Shown: piece after piece, positions 1 to 11,571 of the stretch
Numbering within the stretch: position 1 is the first letter of the stretch
Layout of the letters: each line of letters starts with the position of its first letter
NCBI GenBank assembly: GCA_014381545.1
Contig: JACNLL010000009.1
Coordinates: forward strand, 1-55,037
DNA: 55,037 bases
Source: Candidatus Desulfaltia bathyphila
GTDB lineage: Bacteria > Desulfobacterota > Desulfobacteria > Desulfobacterales > ETH-SRB1
Reading direction: 5' to 3'
Notes under the pieces: generated by a model
Database searches by the model: none
Told to the model about the DNA's origin: nothing
What the model saw: the letters and a program-made list of their open reading frames with translations, nothing else
Made by a program: the position numbers and the translations under genes

Positions 1-330
1 AATGTTCTTGAAACAGCCCGGATCGCCGGTATCATGGCTGCCAAAAAAACCTCTGAGCTAATTCCGATGTGTCATCCGCTTAATATCACGCATATATCAA
101 TTGATTTTTTCCCGGAAAAAGAAACACATTCCATAAGAATAGAAACAACGGCTCGTCTTTTTGGACAAACAGGGGTTGAAATGGAGGCCTTAACAGCAGC
201 ATCTGTAGCAGCCTTGACTATTTATGACATGTGCAAATCGTACGACAGGGAAATGGTTATTTCCGATACATATCTTCTTGAAAAGTCCGGCGGAAAAAGC
301 GGCGCCTTTACAAGAAAGAAAACTCAATAA
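1..330 (+). CDS. moaC: Molybdenum cofactor biosynthesis protein MoaC (cyclic pyranopterin monophosphate synthase), 5' truncated by window edge
   Basis: Open frame from base 1 ([30 protein letters not shown]...[23 protein letters not shown]); MoaC motifs IPMCHPL and GVEMEALTA. Confidence 0.95.
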   Translation, partial: NVLETARIAGIMAAKKTSELIPMCHPLNITHISIDFFPEKETHSIRIETTARLFGQTGVEMEALTAASVAALTIYDMCKSYDREMVISDTYLLEKSGGKSGAFTRKKTQ

Positions 331-343
331 AAAAACTCCTGTT

Positions 344-1564
344 ATGATCATTCGCAATATAAACTGTTTTATTATCATATTTGTTTTGTTTGCTGGAGGA
401 TGTGCCGCCGTTAAAAAAGAGCCTTCTGTTATCAAAAAAGCGGCTCTCACCAGAATTTCTTCATCGGAATATCCCGTGTTTACAGATGATATGTTTTATG
501 ACGGCTTAGAGCACAGTATTGGCAAGAGCATTTCATATCTTAAAAGGGTTCCTTCTAATAGAAGTTTCATGTTCGGCAAAGACAGCTTTACCGCTGATCA
601 TCTGATTAGATCTTTGCAGTATTTTTTAGCCTGTATTAAGGCAAAACCATCGAAACATGACTTGAATGAATTTATAAGGTCTGATTTTCTGGTTTACAGG
701 TCTATTGGAAGTAATGGATCCGGGAAAGTCCTTTTTACAGGGTATTACGAACCAATATTAGAAGGCGGCCTCAGGCAAAGTGATGAATTCAGATTTCCGG
801 TTTACGCATGGCCTGATGATTTGGCTGTAATCGATCTTTCGCTGTTTTCTCCAAAGTTTTCGGGTAAAAAAATAATCGGAAGATGTTTTGAAAATACGGT
901 TGTGCCCTACTATGAACGCAGAGAAATTGAACATCAAGGTTGTCTTGAAGGCAAGGCCGAGCCTATTGCCTGGGTAAAGGATCTGGTTGACCTCTTTTTT
1001 CTTCAGATTCAAGGTTCCGGAAAAATTTGCCTGGATAATGGAAAAACAATTAATGTTCATTATCATACCTCAAACGGCCGGCCGTATAGAAGCATAGGAA
1101 AATATCTGATTGAAAAGGGTAAAATACCAAGATCAGAAATGTCCATGCAGAAAATTCGAGCCTATTTGCGAGATAATCCAGAAGAGCTTGACACGGTTTT
1201 GCATTACAATCCCAGTTATGTATTTTTCAAAATAGAAAATGACGGCCCCCTGGGTTGTCTCAATGTCAAATTGACTCCGGGCAGATCCATAGCATTAGAC
1301 AGAAAACTATTTCCAAAGGCCGCCCTGGCCTTTATTGAGACAAAAAAGCCATTAATAGACGGAGCCGGCAAGATTCATCTGTGGAAAGACTATAATAGAT
1401 TTGTTTTAAACCAGGATACCGGCGGGGCAATTCTTGGTCCGGGCCGCGGCGATATATTCTTTGGAAACGGAATATATGCTGAAATAGCGGCAGGGCACAT
1501 GCAACATCCAGGAAAATTGTACTTTCTTGTTCTAAAACCGGATGCTGTTGATAGAACCAGTTGA
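344..1564 (+). CDS. mltA: Membrane-bound lytic murein transglycosylase A (MltA) lipoprotein
   Basis: Lipoprotein signal MIIRNINCFIIIFVLFAGGC; FTGYYEP, IQGSGKI, NGRPYRSIG, 3D-like C-terminus DTGGAILGPGRGDIFFG. Start placed at ATG 344 rather than 224 because of the signal peptide. Confidence 0.92.
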   Translation: MIIRNINCFIIIFVLFAGGCAAVKKEPSVIKKAALTRISSSEYPVFTDDMFYDGLEHSIGKSISYLKRVPSNRSFMFGKDSFTADHLIRSLQYFLACIKAKPSKHDLNEFIRSDFLVYRSIGSNGSGKVLFTGYYEPILEGGLRQSDEFRFPVYAWPDDLAVIDLSLFSPKFSGKKIIGRCFENTVVPYYERREIEHQGCLEGKAEPIAWVKDLVDLFFLQIQGSGKICLDNGKTINVHYHTSNGRPYRSIGKYLIEKGKIPRSEMSMQKIRAYLRDNPEELDTVLHYNPSYVFFKIENDGPLGCLNVKLTPGRSIALDRKLFPKAALAFIETKKPLIDGAGKIHLWKDYNRFVLNQDTGGAILGPGRGDIFFGNGIYAEIAAGHMQHPGKLYFLVLKPDAVDRTS

Positions 1565-1664
1565 ACTGTGTTTAGCCCTGGTATGTTTTGCAATATACCT
1601 TGACACTTATGTGCAAAATAAGTACGAAACAACCCTGATGAATTTATAAAAAGGAGTTTTATTT

Positions 1665-1991
1665 ATGTTTGGCATCGGTATGCCTGAAATGATTTTAATA
1701 GCGGCTATAGCCCTTATAGTTCTTGGCCCAAAAAAACTCCCGGACCTTGCAAAATCTCTGGGCCGTGCTTTGCGCGAATTTAAGAAAGCTACAACAGAAT
1801 TAAAAGAATCAATAGATGTAGATAACGAATTAACGGATGTAAAAAAAGCCTTTGACGAAATGAATGACGATATCAGAGAAGCTGTGGATGTAAATATTGA
1901 TTTTGACAATAAAACTCAGAAGGTTTCAGCATCTTCAAATGATAAAAAAGCGAAAAAGAATCAAACGAGGAAAAGGTTAAAGGATCTTTAA
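1665..1991 (+). CDS. tatB: Sec-independent protein translocase TatA/TatB family
   Basis: [42 protein letters not shown]; amphipathic helix; adjacent to tatC. Confidence 0.9.
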   Translation: MFGIGMPEMILIAAIALIVLGPKKLPDLAKSLGRALREFKKATTELKESIDVDNELTDVKKAFDEMNDDIREAVDVNIDFDNKTQKVSASSNDKKAKKNQTRKRLKDL

Positions 1992-1994
1992 AAG

Positions 1995-2756
1995 ATGACT
2001 GAAAATGATGAGGCTGAGAAAATCCCTTTTACCGGCCACCTGGAAGAGCTAAGAAAGCGTCTTGTCGCCTGTTTTATAGCTATCGGTATAGGATTTGTTG
2101 TTTCGTACGGGTTTAAGGAAAAATTGTTTGAGATTTTATCTCATCCGCTTATATCGGTGATGGGCGCAGACGACAAGCTGATTTTTACAGGTCTGCCCGA
2201 GGCTTTTTTTACCTATTTAAAGGTTGCTTTGTTATCAGGGTTTATGCTGGCAGCGCCGGTTGTTCTGTACCAGTTCTGGATGTTTGTTGCTCCCGGGCTA
2301 TATCAAAAAGAAAGGCGTCTTCTTATTCCGATAGTTTTTTTGTCCTCTGTTTTCTTTGTTGGTGGGGCGTTTTTTGGATATTTTGTTGTTTTTCCATTTG
2401 GATTTAAGTTTTTTTTAGGATTTGCCTCCGAAACAATTAAGCCTCTTCCATCCATGCGGGAATATTTAAGTTTTTCTTCCAAATTACTGCTTGCCTTTGG
2501 ACTTGTTTTTGAGCTTCCCCTCGTCATTACATTTTTGGCCAAATTAGGCATAGTTTCGGTCGACTTCTTAAAGAAAAACAGAAAATATGCACTAATATTG
2601 TTTTTTGCGGGCTCTGCTATTTTAACTCCGCCTGATGTTGTGACACAAATAATGATGGCACTACCTTTGATGATGCTATATGAAATAAGCATAATCGGCG
2701 CCAGGATTTTTGGTAAAAAGAAGGCAAAGGAAAGCGATAAGGTGCCTTCAGAGTAG
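1995..2756 (+). CDS. tatC: Sec-independent protein translocase TatC
   Basis: FTGHLEELRKRLVACF... multi-TM TatC family. Confidence 0.96.
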   Translation: MTENDEAEKIPFTGHLEELRKRLVACFIAIGIGFVVSYGFKEKLFEILSHPLISVMGADDKLIFTGLPEAFFTYLKVALLSGFMLAAPVVLYQFWMFVAPGLYQKERRLLIPIVFLSSVFFVGGAFFGYFVVFPFGFKFFLGFASETIKPLPSMREYLSFSSKLLLAFGLVFELPLVITFLAKLGIVSVDFLKKNRKYALILFFAGSAILTPPDVVTQIMMALPLMMLYEISIIGARIFGKKKAKESDKVPSE

Positions 2757-2881
2757 CAAAAACTTCTAATATAATCAGATGTTGTTTATTATTGACAAAA
2801 CAAATTGCTTCTGATAAATATATTTAATATAAATTTAGCTATTATTTTTTTGATAAATACATATATGGAAGGAGGTGAAGT

Positions 2882-3346
2882 GTGTTTATGCGTAAAAAAT
2901 ATCTGATAATTATGGCTGTTTTCGGCATTGCTGTTCTGTTTGCTGCTACCGGTATCTATGCCGGTACCACTGCTCCCGATGTTGTCAAGATGGATAACAA
3001 GGCTTATTCAGCACATAAAAAAGGGATAGTAACGTTTTCTCACAAAAAGCATGTTGAGGATTATAAAGCAGGCTGCGGAGAATGTCACCATGATGCAAAT
3101 AATAAACCTCTTGACAATCTCAAAGCAGGTGATGATGTCCAGAATTGCATCGATTGCCACAAGAAACCCAGTGAAAGACCAAAGGGAAAGGGCGCGCCAA
3201 AGCTTAATAAAAAACAAAGATTAGAATACCATGCCGAGGCGATTCATTACAACTGCAAGGGTTGCCACAAGAAATTCAACAGGAAAACCAAAACGAAAAA
3301 AGCGCCTACAACCTGTGCAAAGTGCCATCCCAAAAAGAAAAAGTAA
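2882..3346 (+). CDS. Class III tetraheme cytochrome c (cytochrome c3 family), secreted
   Basis: Signal peptide and four CxxCH motifs (CGECH, CIDCH, CKGCH, CAKCH); GGAGGTG RBS. Confidence 0.93.
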   Translation: MFMRKKYLIIMAVFGIAVLFAATGIYAGTTAPDVVKMDNKAYSAHKKGIVTFSHKKHVEDYKAGCGECHHDANNKPLDNLKAGDDVQNCIDCHKKPSERPKGKGAPKLNKKQRLEYHAEAIHYNCKGCHKKFNRKTKTKKAPTTCAKCHPKKKK

Positions 3347-3367
3347 ATAACCGCAGGTTTATAATAC

Positions 3368-3412
3368 AAACAGGGCAGGCATCACAAACGATGTCTGCCC
3401 TGTTTTTTTTCC
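3368..3412 (+). terminator. Rho-independent terminator after cytochrome c3
   Basis: AAACAGGGCAGGCAT-cacaaacg-ATGTCTGCCCTGTTTTTTTT hairpin plus T-run. Confidence 0.9.
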
Positions 3413-3460
3413 ATCTTCCTTTTCCCGGAGATCTTTATTTTAATAAGGAGCCATAACATT

Positions 3461-4423
3461 ATGATTAAGGAAATTACCGCTCAGGAGCTTAACAGCGAGC
3501 AGTTTATCAATGATAAGATCGAAGAGATCCAGCGTGCCGTTGGAGACGGCATGGCAATCAATGCCCTCTCCGGGGGCGTGGATTCATCTACGGTCACGAT
3601 ATTAGGCCATCGGGCACTGGGAAAACGCCTTAAGACTGTTTTTATCGAAAACGGCCTCATGCGCGAGGGAGAATCAAAACAGGTTGTGGATCTTTTTCAA
3701 AAACTCGGCGTTACGGTCGAAGTAGTAGATGCAAAGAAGGAGTTCTTTGCCGCACTCAAGGGAGTTGCAGACCCGGAAGAAAAACGCGAGGCGATTACCC
3801 AGACCTTTTACAAAAATGTATTCGGGCGCATTATCAAGGAAAGTGGCGCAAAGTACCTTCTCCAGGGAACTATCCTGACAGATGTTGACGAGACCGTCGC
3901 GGGAATAAAGCGGCAGCACAATGTATTCGAGCAGTTAGGGATCGATCCGCAGGAGGCTTTTGGATACCGTATTCTTGAGCCGCTCATACAGCTTCGCAAG
4001 GACAGTGTTAGAAAGATCGGCAAGGCGCTCGGGCTTCCAGTCGAAGTGTTCGAGCGTATCCCGTTCCCGGGGCCAGCCCTCTCGGCACGCGTGATAGGCA
4101 AAGTAACCCCTGAGCGCATCGAGACGGTCCGAAAGGCAACAGTCATTGTCGAGCGGTTGCTCAAAGACACCAATGCATTTCAGTATATGGCGATCCTTCA
4201 TGAAGACCGCGTAACCGGGATGCGCGACAACAAGCGCGATTTTGGCCAGCAGATCGAGGTGCGTTGCTGGAACAGCATCGATGCGCGAACCGCAACACCG
4301 ACTAAACTCTCGTTCGAAATCTTCGAGAAGCTCGCCGGCGAGATTATCCGAGATGTGCCCGGCATCGTCAGTGTCACATACAACATAGCAACAAAGCCCC
4401 CTTCAACGATCGAAGTAGTTTAA
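3461..4423 (+). CDS. GMP synthase ATP-pyrophosphatase-like protein without GATase domain (GuaA subunit B-like paralog)
   Basis: SGGVDSSTVTILGHRALGKRLKTVFIENGLMREGE PP-loop; PFPGPALSARVIG; C-terminal TKPPSTIEVV; no glutaminase domain. Confidence 0.8.
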   Translation: MIKEITAQELNSEQFINDKIEEIQRAVGDGMAINALSGGVDSSTVTILGHRALGKRLKTVFIENGLMREGESKQVVDLFQKLGVTVEVVDAKKEFFAALKGVADPEEKREAITQTFYKNVFGRIIKESGAKYLLQGTILTDVDETVAGIKRQHNVFEQLGIDPQEAFGYRILEPLIQLRKDSVRKIGKALGLPVEVFERIPFPGPALSARVIGKVTPERIETVRKATVIVERLLKDTNAFQYMAILHEDRVTGMRDNKRDFGQQIEVRCWNSIDARTATPTKLSFEIFEKLAGEIIRDVPGIVSVTYNIATKPPSTIEVV

Positions 4424-4441
4424 TGACAGCGTTTAGATAAA

Positions 4442-5635
4442 ATGAAAAATATAAAAAAAATATTGTGCCCGGGCTTTAAGGCCGCAGGGATTGCATCCGG
4501 GCTTAAAAAAAACGGCGAAAAGGACCTGGGGCTGATCTTTTCAACGGTTCCGTCAAATGTAGCCGGGATGTTTACAAGAAACAGGGTGCAGGGCGCACAT
4601 ATACTGCTTGACAGGGAACGGATAAAGTCCGGCCTATGCCAGGCCGTTGTTGTTAACAGCGGCAATGCAAACTGCTGTACCGGTAAGCAGGGAATACACA
4701 ATGCAAAAGCCATGGCCGGCTATACTGCTTCTTCACTCGGCATATCCGAAAACCATGTGCTTGTGGCTTCTACCGGGGTTATCGGTGAGCCATTGCCAAT
4801 AGAAAAGATTAAAGAAGCGACTCCCGGCCTTGTTAAAGCTCTTGCATCTGAAGGATTTTACGATCTTGCCGAAGCCATAATGACAACCGATACTGTGCCT
4901 AAAATAGTTTCCACCCAGGGGAATATTGAGGGCAAAACCTTTACAATAACCGGCATAGCCAAAGGTTCCGGCATGATATGCCCTGATATGGCCACAATGC
5001 TCTGTTTTATCTGCACAGACATTAAAGCATCTTCTGCGTTTCTGAAGAAAGCTCTCTGCGCCGCAACTAAACGGTCCTTTAACAGAATCACCATTGACAG
5101 CGATATGAGCACTAATGACACTATCATTATTATGGCAAACGGTGTGTCAAAAGCTGTTGTTCAAAGTTCCACCCAAAACAATTCATTTCAAAAGGCTCTC
5201 GATGAAGTCATGATCAGCCTTGCAAAAAAGCTAATAAAAGATGGGGAGGGTTCGACAAAGCTGGTCGAAATTGCCGTAAAAGGGGCTCTGTCAGACACAG
5301 ACGCCTATAAAATTGCCGGCACTGTGGCAAATTCAAACCTTGTAAAGACCGCCTTTTTTGGAGAAGACGCAAATTGGGGAAGAATTGTTGCGGCAGCAGG
5401 CAGAGCCGATGTTCCTATTAATCCCGACAAGATCGATATCTTCTTTGATGATATCATGATGGTTAAAAACGGTTTGGGATGCGGAAAAGCCGCTGAAGCC
5501 AAGGCAACAAAGGTGCTCAAAAAATCTGAGTTTACCGTGCTGATCGATCTTCATCAGGGCAAGGGATATTCCTCGGTTTTTACCTGCGATTTCTCCATTG
5601 ATTATGTTAAAATAAATGCTGATTACAGATCTTAG
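4442..5635 (+). CDS. argJ: Bifunctional glutamate N-acetyltransferase/amino-acid acetyltransferase ArgJ
   Basis: GSGMICPDMATMLCFI motif with ArgJ autoprocessing T (MATML); FFGEDANWGR. Confidence 0.97.
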   Translation: MKNIKKILCPGFKAAGIASGLKKNGEKDLGLIFSTVPSNVAGMFTRNRVQGAHILLDRERIKSGLCQAVVVNSGNANCCTGKQGIHNAKAMAGYTASSLGISENHVLVASTGVIGEPLPIEKIKEATPGLVKALASEGFYDLAEAIMTTDTVPKIVSTQGNIEGKTFTITGIAKGSGMICPDMATMLCFICTDIKASSAFLKKALCAATKRSFNRITIDSDMSTNDTIIIMANGVSKAVVQSSTQNNSFQKALDEVMISLAKKLIKDGEGSTKLVEIAVKGALSDTDAYKIAGTVANSNLVKTAFFGEDANWGRIVAAAGRADVPINPDKIDIFFDDIMMVKNGLGCGKAAEAKATKVLKKSEFTVLIDLHQGKGYSSVFTCDFSIDYVKINADYRS

Positions 5636-5658
5636 CCCGAGCCTTAATGGTTATAACT

Positions 5659-6372
5659 ATGGAATTGATGCGATTGCAAAAATTTCTCTCAATGGCGGGA
5701 GTCTGTTCCAGAAGACATGGAGAAAAACATATAACCAATGGGGATGTTAAGGTAAACGGCAACGTTGTAACTCAACTCGGCACAAAAATAGACCCGAAAA
5801 AGGATCGAGTAGAGGTTAAAGGGAGGTATATAGAGTTTAAGCAGGATCTGGTTTACATAGCGCTGAATAAACCAAGGGGCTATGTCACAAGCTGCAAGCA
5901 GCCGGGCGATAAGATTGTGCTCGACCTTCTGGATATTTCCATGCGCGTTTATCCGATAGGACGTCTTGACAAAGATTCAACAGGGCTTTTGCTTTTAACA
6001 AATGACGGGGGGCTGCATCACAGGCTTTCCCATCCTTCCTTTGACCACGAAAAAGAATATGAAGTAACAGTGGCAAACCCCATGACCGACAGGGCTCTCA
6101 TGAAGATTGAACAGGGTATGCCGATAATGGGGACAAAAACCAGACCCGCGGAAACAAAAAGAATTTCCCCAAAACGGTTTCGGATTGTCCTGAAAGAGGG
6201 CAAAAACAGACAGATACGCCGCATGGTAGAAAAAACAGGCAACCGTGTCACACGATTAAACAGAATAAGAGTTGCAAATATAAGGCTTGGAAAGCTTGCA
6301 AGGGGAACCTGGCGGCATTTAACGGAAAAAGAAAAGGTTACTCTTTTAGCACAGCAGGTCAAGCCATTGTAA
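5659..6372 (+). CDS. rluB: 23S rRNA pseudouridine synthase, RluB/RsuA family
   Basis: S4 domain MELMRLQKFLSMAGVCSRRHGEKHI; GRLDKDSTGLLLLTNDG; KEGKNRQIRRM. Confidence 0.93.
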   Translation: MELMRLQKFLSMAGVCSRRHGEKHITNGDVKVNGNVVTQLGTKIDPKKDRVEVKGRYIEFKQDLVYIALNKPRGYVTSCKQPGDKIVLDLLDISMRVYPIGRLDKDSTGLLLLTNDGGLHHRLSHPSFDHEKEYEVTVANPMTDRALMKIEQGMPIMGTKTRPAETKRISPKRFRIVLKEGKNRQIRRMVEKTGNRVTRLNRIRVANIRLGKLARGTWRHLTEKEKVTLLAQQVKPL

Positions 6373-9300
6373 TATCCTTCTTGAGACTGGACACAATAAA
6401 CTCCCCGATTTTTTCCGCCGACAATCCAAAAAGATCCCGCATATCAACAAGTTCGATATGTTGTTTGTCCCATGCAACGCTGTTTTCCTGCACAATGTTC
6501 TTAATCCGCTCATATTTACCGCCAAGAGCTTTTATCTTTGTAGAGATGGAAACATTTTCCTTAAAGGAAATGTGCAGTAAAAGCAGATGTTCAATCATGT
6601 TCGGAGTAGCGCGAAAAGATGAAATAACAGGGATAATTATAACGCTGCGGTCATCCTGCCTCCCTATGCCTATATAGACATTTCCTTCCCGCACAATGAT
6701 TCTTTTTGTTCCTTTAAGAATTATATCCTTTTCCACGCGAGATGGAATATCGCATAGCGTGCCTTGTTTGTTCGTTATCTCTATTGTTGTCTCATCCGTG
6801 GGTTCGCCCAGAAGGTTCTGGCCGCTAATCCTGTAAAGGATAGATCCTTCAATACCTGCGACAATATCCTGCAAGTTTTTCAGCACTACTATATTTTTAT
6901 TGATCAGTTGTGAAAGATTTAAATGCTGCTTCGTAATAGCCTCAAACAATATTCCCTCTATTCTTTCGCTGATTCGACTTGTTCCGACCGTAACCGTCTT
7001 GGCCTGGTGCTTGATCGCATCCACAGGACGCGCCATACTGTTTATCGAATCTCCAAGGCACCTGAAAAGCTTGTTTAACATGTTAAGAGGGGTTCCCTTT
7101 ATGCCAAAATCGAGTTCAAAATCCGATACAGGCAGCCTGCCGGACAGATACTTAAGCAAAAGAATCAAATCCGATGCCGATTCAAACCCCATGGCATAAG
7201 GAAAACTGTTTTTCAGTTTTTTTCTAAATTCAGTGTAGAACTGCGCAATTCTCTCTCTAAATGATTTTTCAAGTATTACCTCGTAAACATCCATTCCTTT
7301 TGCCGCATGATCATCTATCAGGCTCTGGATCTCTTTGTTAAAATTATACATGAGTTTTGAGCTTTCATTGATAGCAAGAGCAGCATAATAACCCCATATA
7401 TGGCCGGCCAGGGTGTTTACAATCGGCGCAAGATGCCGGCTTACCTTTGGAACGTGGAAAACATCGGCGGCATAGAGGTCAAATCTGTTTTCGCCCTCAT
7501 CCGCTATCACTACGGAAGTCGCCTTGTGCGACTGGAATATTGCAACATCCTTCACGATATCGCCGAGTACGCCGCCGCCTGTTCCTGCTGCGCAAACAAT
7601 AATCAGCGGTTCCGAGGAAAGATCGATGTGTTTTTTGTCCTCAACAAAATCGGATGAAATGGTCTTATAACAAAGCTCGCTCAATTTTATCCTGATTTCA
7701 TCCGCCGCAGCCTTGTTGGGGCCGCTGCCTACGGCCGCCCAGTGCGTTTTCTTCACGGCAAGCCTTTGTGCAGACATCCCGATTCGCTCCCTCATGGCAA
7801 GAACCTCTCTCATACATGAAGGAAGATCTGTTAATTGTTTTATCTCCTCTGTAACAAATGCGTCATTTCTGCGTCCTTTCAGGGAAGCAATATAAAGGCC
7901 TAAAATAGCGCCGGCTACAATCTGTGAATAGAAAGCCTTTGTTGAGGCAACAGACATCTCAATGTCCCTGCCGGTGCTGGTGTACATAACGCCGTCCACC
8001 TTGAATGTTATATCCGAATCCCTCCGGTTCACGATGGCAAGGGTGTGGGCGCCGCGCTGTTTCACCATATCCATGGCGCAATTTGTGTCTGTTGTTGTTC
8101 CTGACTGGGTTATGGCAACAACAAGAGTATCTTCCATGATAACTGCATCATCATGATCATTAAGCTTAAAACCACTTAGTTCAGATGCTTTCATGGCGCT
8201 GATAAGCAGCGACTGATCTTCCAGGTAGTAATTCAGGATATCGGCGCACACTATCGCTGCCACTCCTGCCGTGCCCTGACCTACGAAAAAGATCCGCTTT
8301 ATTTTGTTGTTTGCCAGAGCCTTTTGTGTTGATTGGGGCAAGACGCTTTTTTCAAGTGTTATTTCATATCTTCTGCCATCTTTGTCTTTGATTTTCCAGC
8401 GATTCCGAAGGGTTTTTTCCACAGAATCCGGAGACTCCATAATCTCTTTTAAAAAATAATGAGAAAAACCCTGGCGGTCTATGTCTCTTGATGTAATATC
8501 GCTGTGTTTTATCTCCTTTTCTTCAAGATCAACCCCTGTGCCGTCATAAAACATTGCTTTTATGCCGTCCAGGCTCCCGGCTGATTCCTGATCTAAGATA
8601 ATGATTTGACCGTTCGTTTTGCCGTTTACGCCATTTAGCCCGTTTTCCCCGTCCATCTTAATATAATCAGAGGTCTCTTCAATAAATCCATATACCTCTG
8701 AAGTGGGCATGTAGAAATCATTTGCCATACCTATAAATATGGTCTGGCCGCTTCCCTTCTGCGCAAGAAAAAGCTTGCCCGGGGCAAGATCGGTATGCAT
8801 GCATATGGCATGAGAACCCTCGAAGTCACAGACAGCAAGACGGAATGACTCTTCCACATCAAAGCCCTGCTGAATATACCGGTTTATCCAAAGAGGGATG
8901 ATCTTGGTGTCTGTTGTAATATCTTTATGTATTAAACCGCCCTCTGCTTCATGTTTGCTTTTCAGATCCATGTAATTATCTATATCACCGTTAAGACAAA
9001 CATGGATTATGCCTCTTTCTCCAGCAGGATTGTTTAAAGTTTTGTTATCTACGGGATGACAGTTGGGCTCGCTGATAACCCCCATGGAAGCCCATCGGGT
9101 GTGTGACAAGACAGTATTATACAGGTGTGGAAAAGATATCAGCTTATGCAGAATCAAATCGCCTGTGATCTGTTGGCGTAAAAATTTAATATTATCTCCA
9201 AGGTTGCCTACTTCAGCGGCAATCTTATATGTAAAAGCAATTGCCACATTCTTCTTTCCGTTTGCAGTAACGTTCTCGTGTATGCTGATGCTGTTGTTGA

Positions 9301-10132
9301 CAAGAACATTTTGGTCAGATCGCTCTCTAAGCCGGTCATATAGACCTGTTTTGCCGATTTCTTCATTAAAATGTTTAAATTCATCTCCACCGAGAATAAA
9401 CATCAAAGAAACACCAGCCGAGTCCCGTCCTCTAACTTCAAGACGATCTATGCTGTTTAGAACGGCATTTATCTTTTTATAAACAATGAAAGAGGAAACA
9501 GCAGGAAGCTCAGGGGCAACAGGAATCAACTCTTTTATTTTTTGTATATTCCCTGTTATCTCCCTTGTAATGGACCATTCAATATCCCTGAGACTCTCGA
9601 TGCTCCGGGACATAATATTTACCGCTCTGGAATCAAGGAGTCCCATATTCTCTGCAAGCGCTTTTGACTCTGTATCAATGACGCATGAAAGCTGATCGGC
9701 AAGTTTGGAAAGGCTGTTTTGAATCGGTTCGTTTATGACTATATCATAAAACAGATTCTGTTCCCTTAACGATTTAACCAACTTTACCAGGGAGGCGATA
9801 TGTTTTTCGCCGCCAAGATAATCTGAATCAAGAACATGTTTGTTTTTTATGCAATCATTATAACCGCAAGATTCAACCTTTTTGACCATATCCTCCAGCA
9901 GGGCTATATCAACGCAATCGCCTGTCTGTTTGTTTGTTTTAAAGGAAACAATTCCCGCGAATCCGCAAAAAAGGATATTTTCACTCTGCGGAAAAAAGAC
10001 AACCGAATTGTCTGGAACACTGGCCGGATTTTTCCCAAAATAGACTTCAGTTAGAAGAAAATAAAGGGCTCTGCTGTATACAAGCCTGCAAAAACCGGAT
10101 AATTTTTCTTTAAGTTTAGTTGCCTGCGACAT
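6359..10132 (-). CDS. Divergent GlmS-like protein (class II glutamine amidotransferase plus two SIS domains) with N-terminal extension, insertion and ~300-aa C-terminal extension
   Basis: FCGFAGIVSF, RLEVRGRDSAGVSL, LSHTRWASMGVISEPNCHPVDN, KEIMESPDSVEKTLRNR, ITQSGTTTDT, VASTKAFYSQ; 1257 aa versus ~610 for canonical GlmS. Confidence 0.88.
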   Translation of the reverse strand: MSQATKLKEKLSGFCRLVYSRALYFLLTEVYFGKNPASVPDNSVVFFPQSENILFCGFAGIVSFKTNKQTGDCVDIALLEDMVKKVESCGYNDCIKNKHVLDSDYLGGEKHIASLVKLVKSLREQNLFYDIVINEPIQNSLSKLADQLSCVIDTESKALAENMGLLDSRAVNIMSRSIESLRDIEWSITREITGNIQKIKELIPVAPELPAVSSFIVYKKINAVLNSIDRLEVRGRDSAGVSLMFILGGDEFKHFNEEIGKTGLYDRLRERSDQNVLVNNSISIHENVTANGKKNVAIAFTYKIAAEVGNLGDNIKFLRQQITGDLILHKLISFPHLYNTVLSHTRWASMGVISEPNCHPVDNKTLNNPAGERGIIHVCLNGDIDNYMDLKSKHEAEGGLIHKDITTDTKIIPLWINRYIQQGFDVEESFRLAVCDFEGSHAICMHTDLAPGKLFLAQKGSGQTIFIGMANDFYMPTSEVYGFIEETSDYIKMDGENGLNGVNGKTNGQIIILDQESAGSLDGIKAMFYDGTGVDLEEKEIKHSDITSRDIDRQGFSHYFLKEIMESPDSVEKTLRNRWKIKDKDGRRYEITLEKSVLPQSTQKALANNKIKRIFFVGQGTAGVAAIVCADILNYYLEDQSLLISAMKASELSGFKLNDHDDAVIMEDTLVVAITQSGTTTDTNCAMDMVKQRGAHTLAIVNRRDSDITFKVDGVMYTSTGRDIEMSVASTKAFYSQIVAGAILGLYIASLKGRRNDAFVTEEIKQLTDLPSCMREVLAMRERIGMSAQRLAVKKTHWAAVGSGPNKAAADEIRIKLSELCYKTISSDFVEDKKHIDLSSEPLIIVCAAGTGGGVLGDIVKDVAIFQSHKATSVVIADEGENRFDLYAADVFHVPKVSRHLAPIVNTLAGHIWGYYAALAINESSKLMYNFNKEIQSLIDDHAAKGMDVYEVILEKSFRERIAQFYTEFRKKLKNSFPYAMGFESASDLILLLKYLSGRLPVSDFELDFGIKGTPLNMLNKLFRCLGDSINSMARPVDAIKHQAKTVTVGTSRISERIEGILFEAITKQHLNLSQLINKNIVVLKNLQDIVAGIEGSILYRISGQNLLGEPTDETTIEITNKQGTLCDIPSRVEKDIILKGTKRIIVREGNVYIGIGRQDDRSVIIIPVISSFRATPNMIEHLLLLHISFKENVSISTKIKALGGKYERIKNIVQENSVAWDKQHIELVDMRDLFGLSAEKIGEFIVSSLKKDITMA

Positions 10133-10137
10133 CTGTT

Positions 10138-11496
<1,359 letters not shown>

Positions 11497-11524
11497 TCCT
11501 GTAAGATAACCGCTTTATTTATTA

Positions 11525-11556
11525 GATTGCTTCGTCGTTGCACTCCTCGCAATGAC
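11525..11556. repeat. Short dispersed palindromic repeat of the GTCATTGCGAGGAG...GAAGCAATC type
   Basis: GATTGCTTCGTCGTTGCACTCCTCGCAATGAC; recalled as a common intergenic repeat in many environmental bacteria. Confidence 0.7.
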
Positions 11557-11571
11557 TTAGAGTATAATTTG

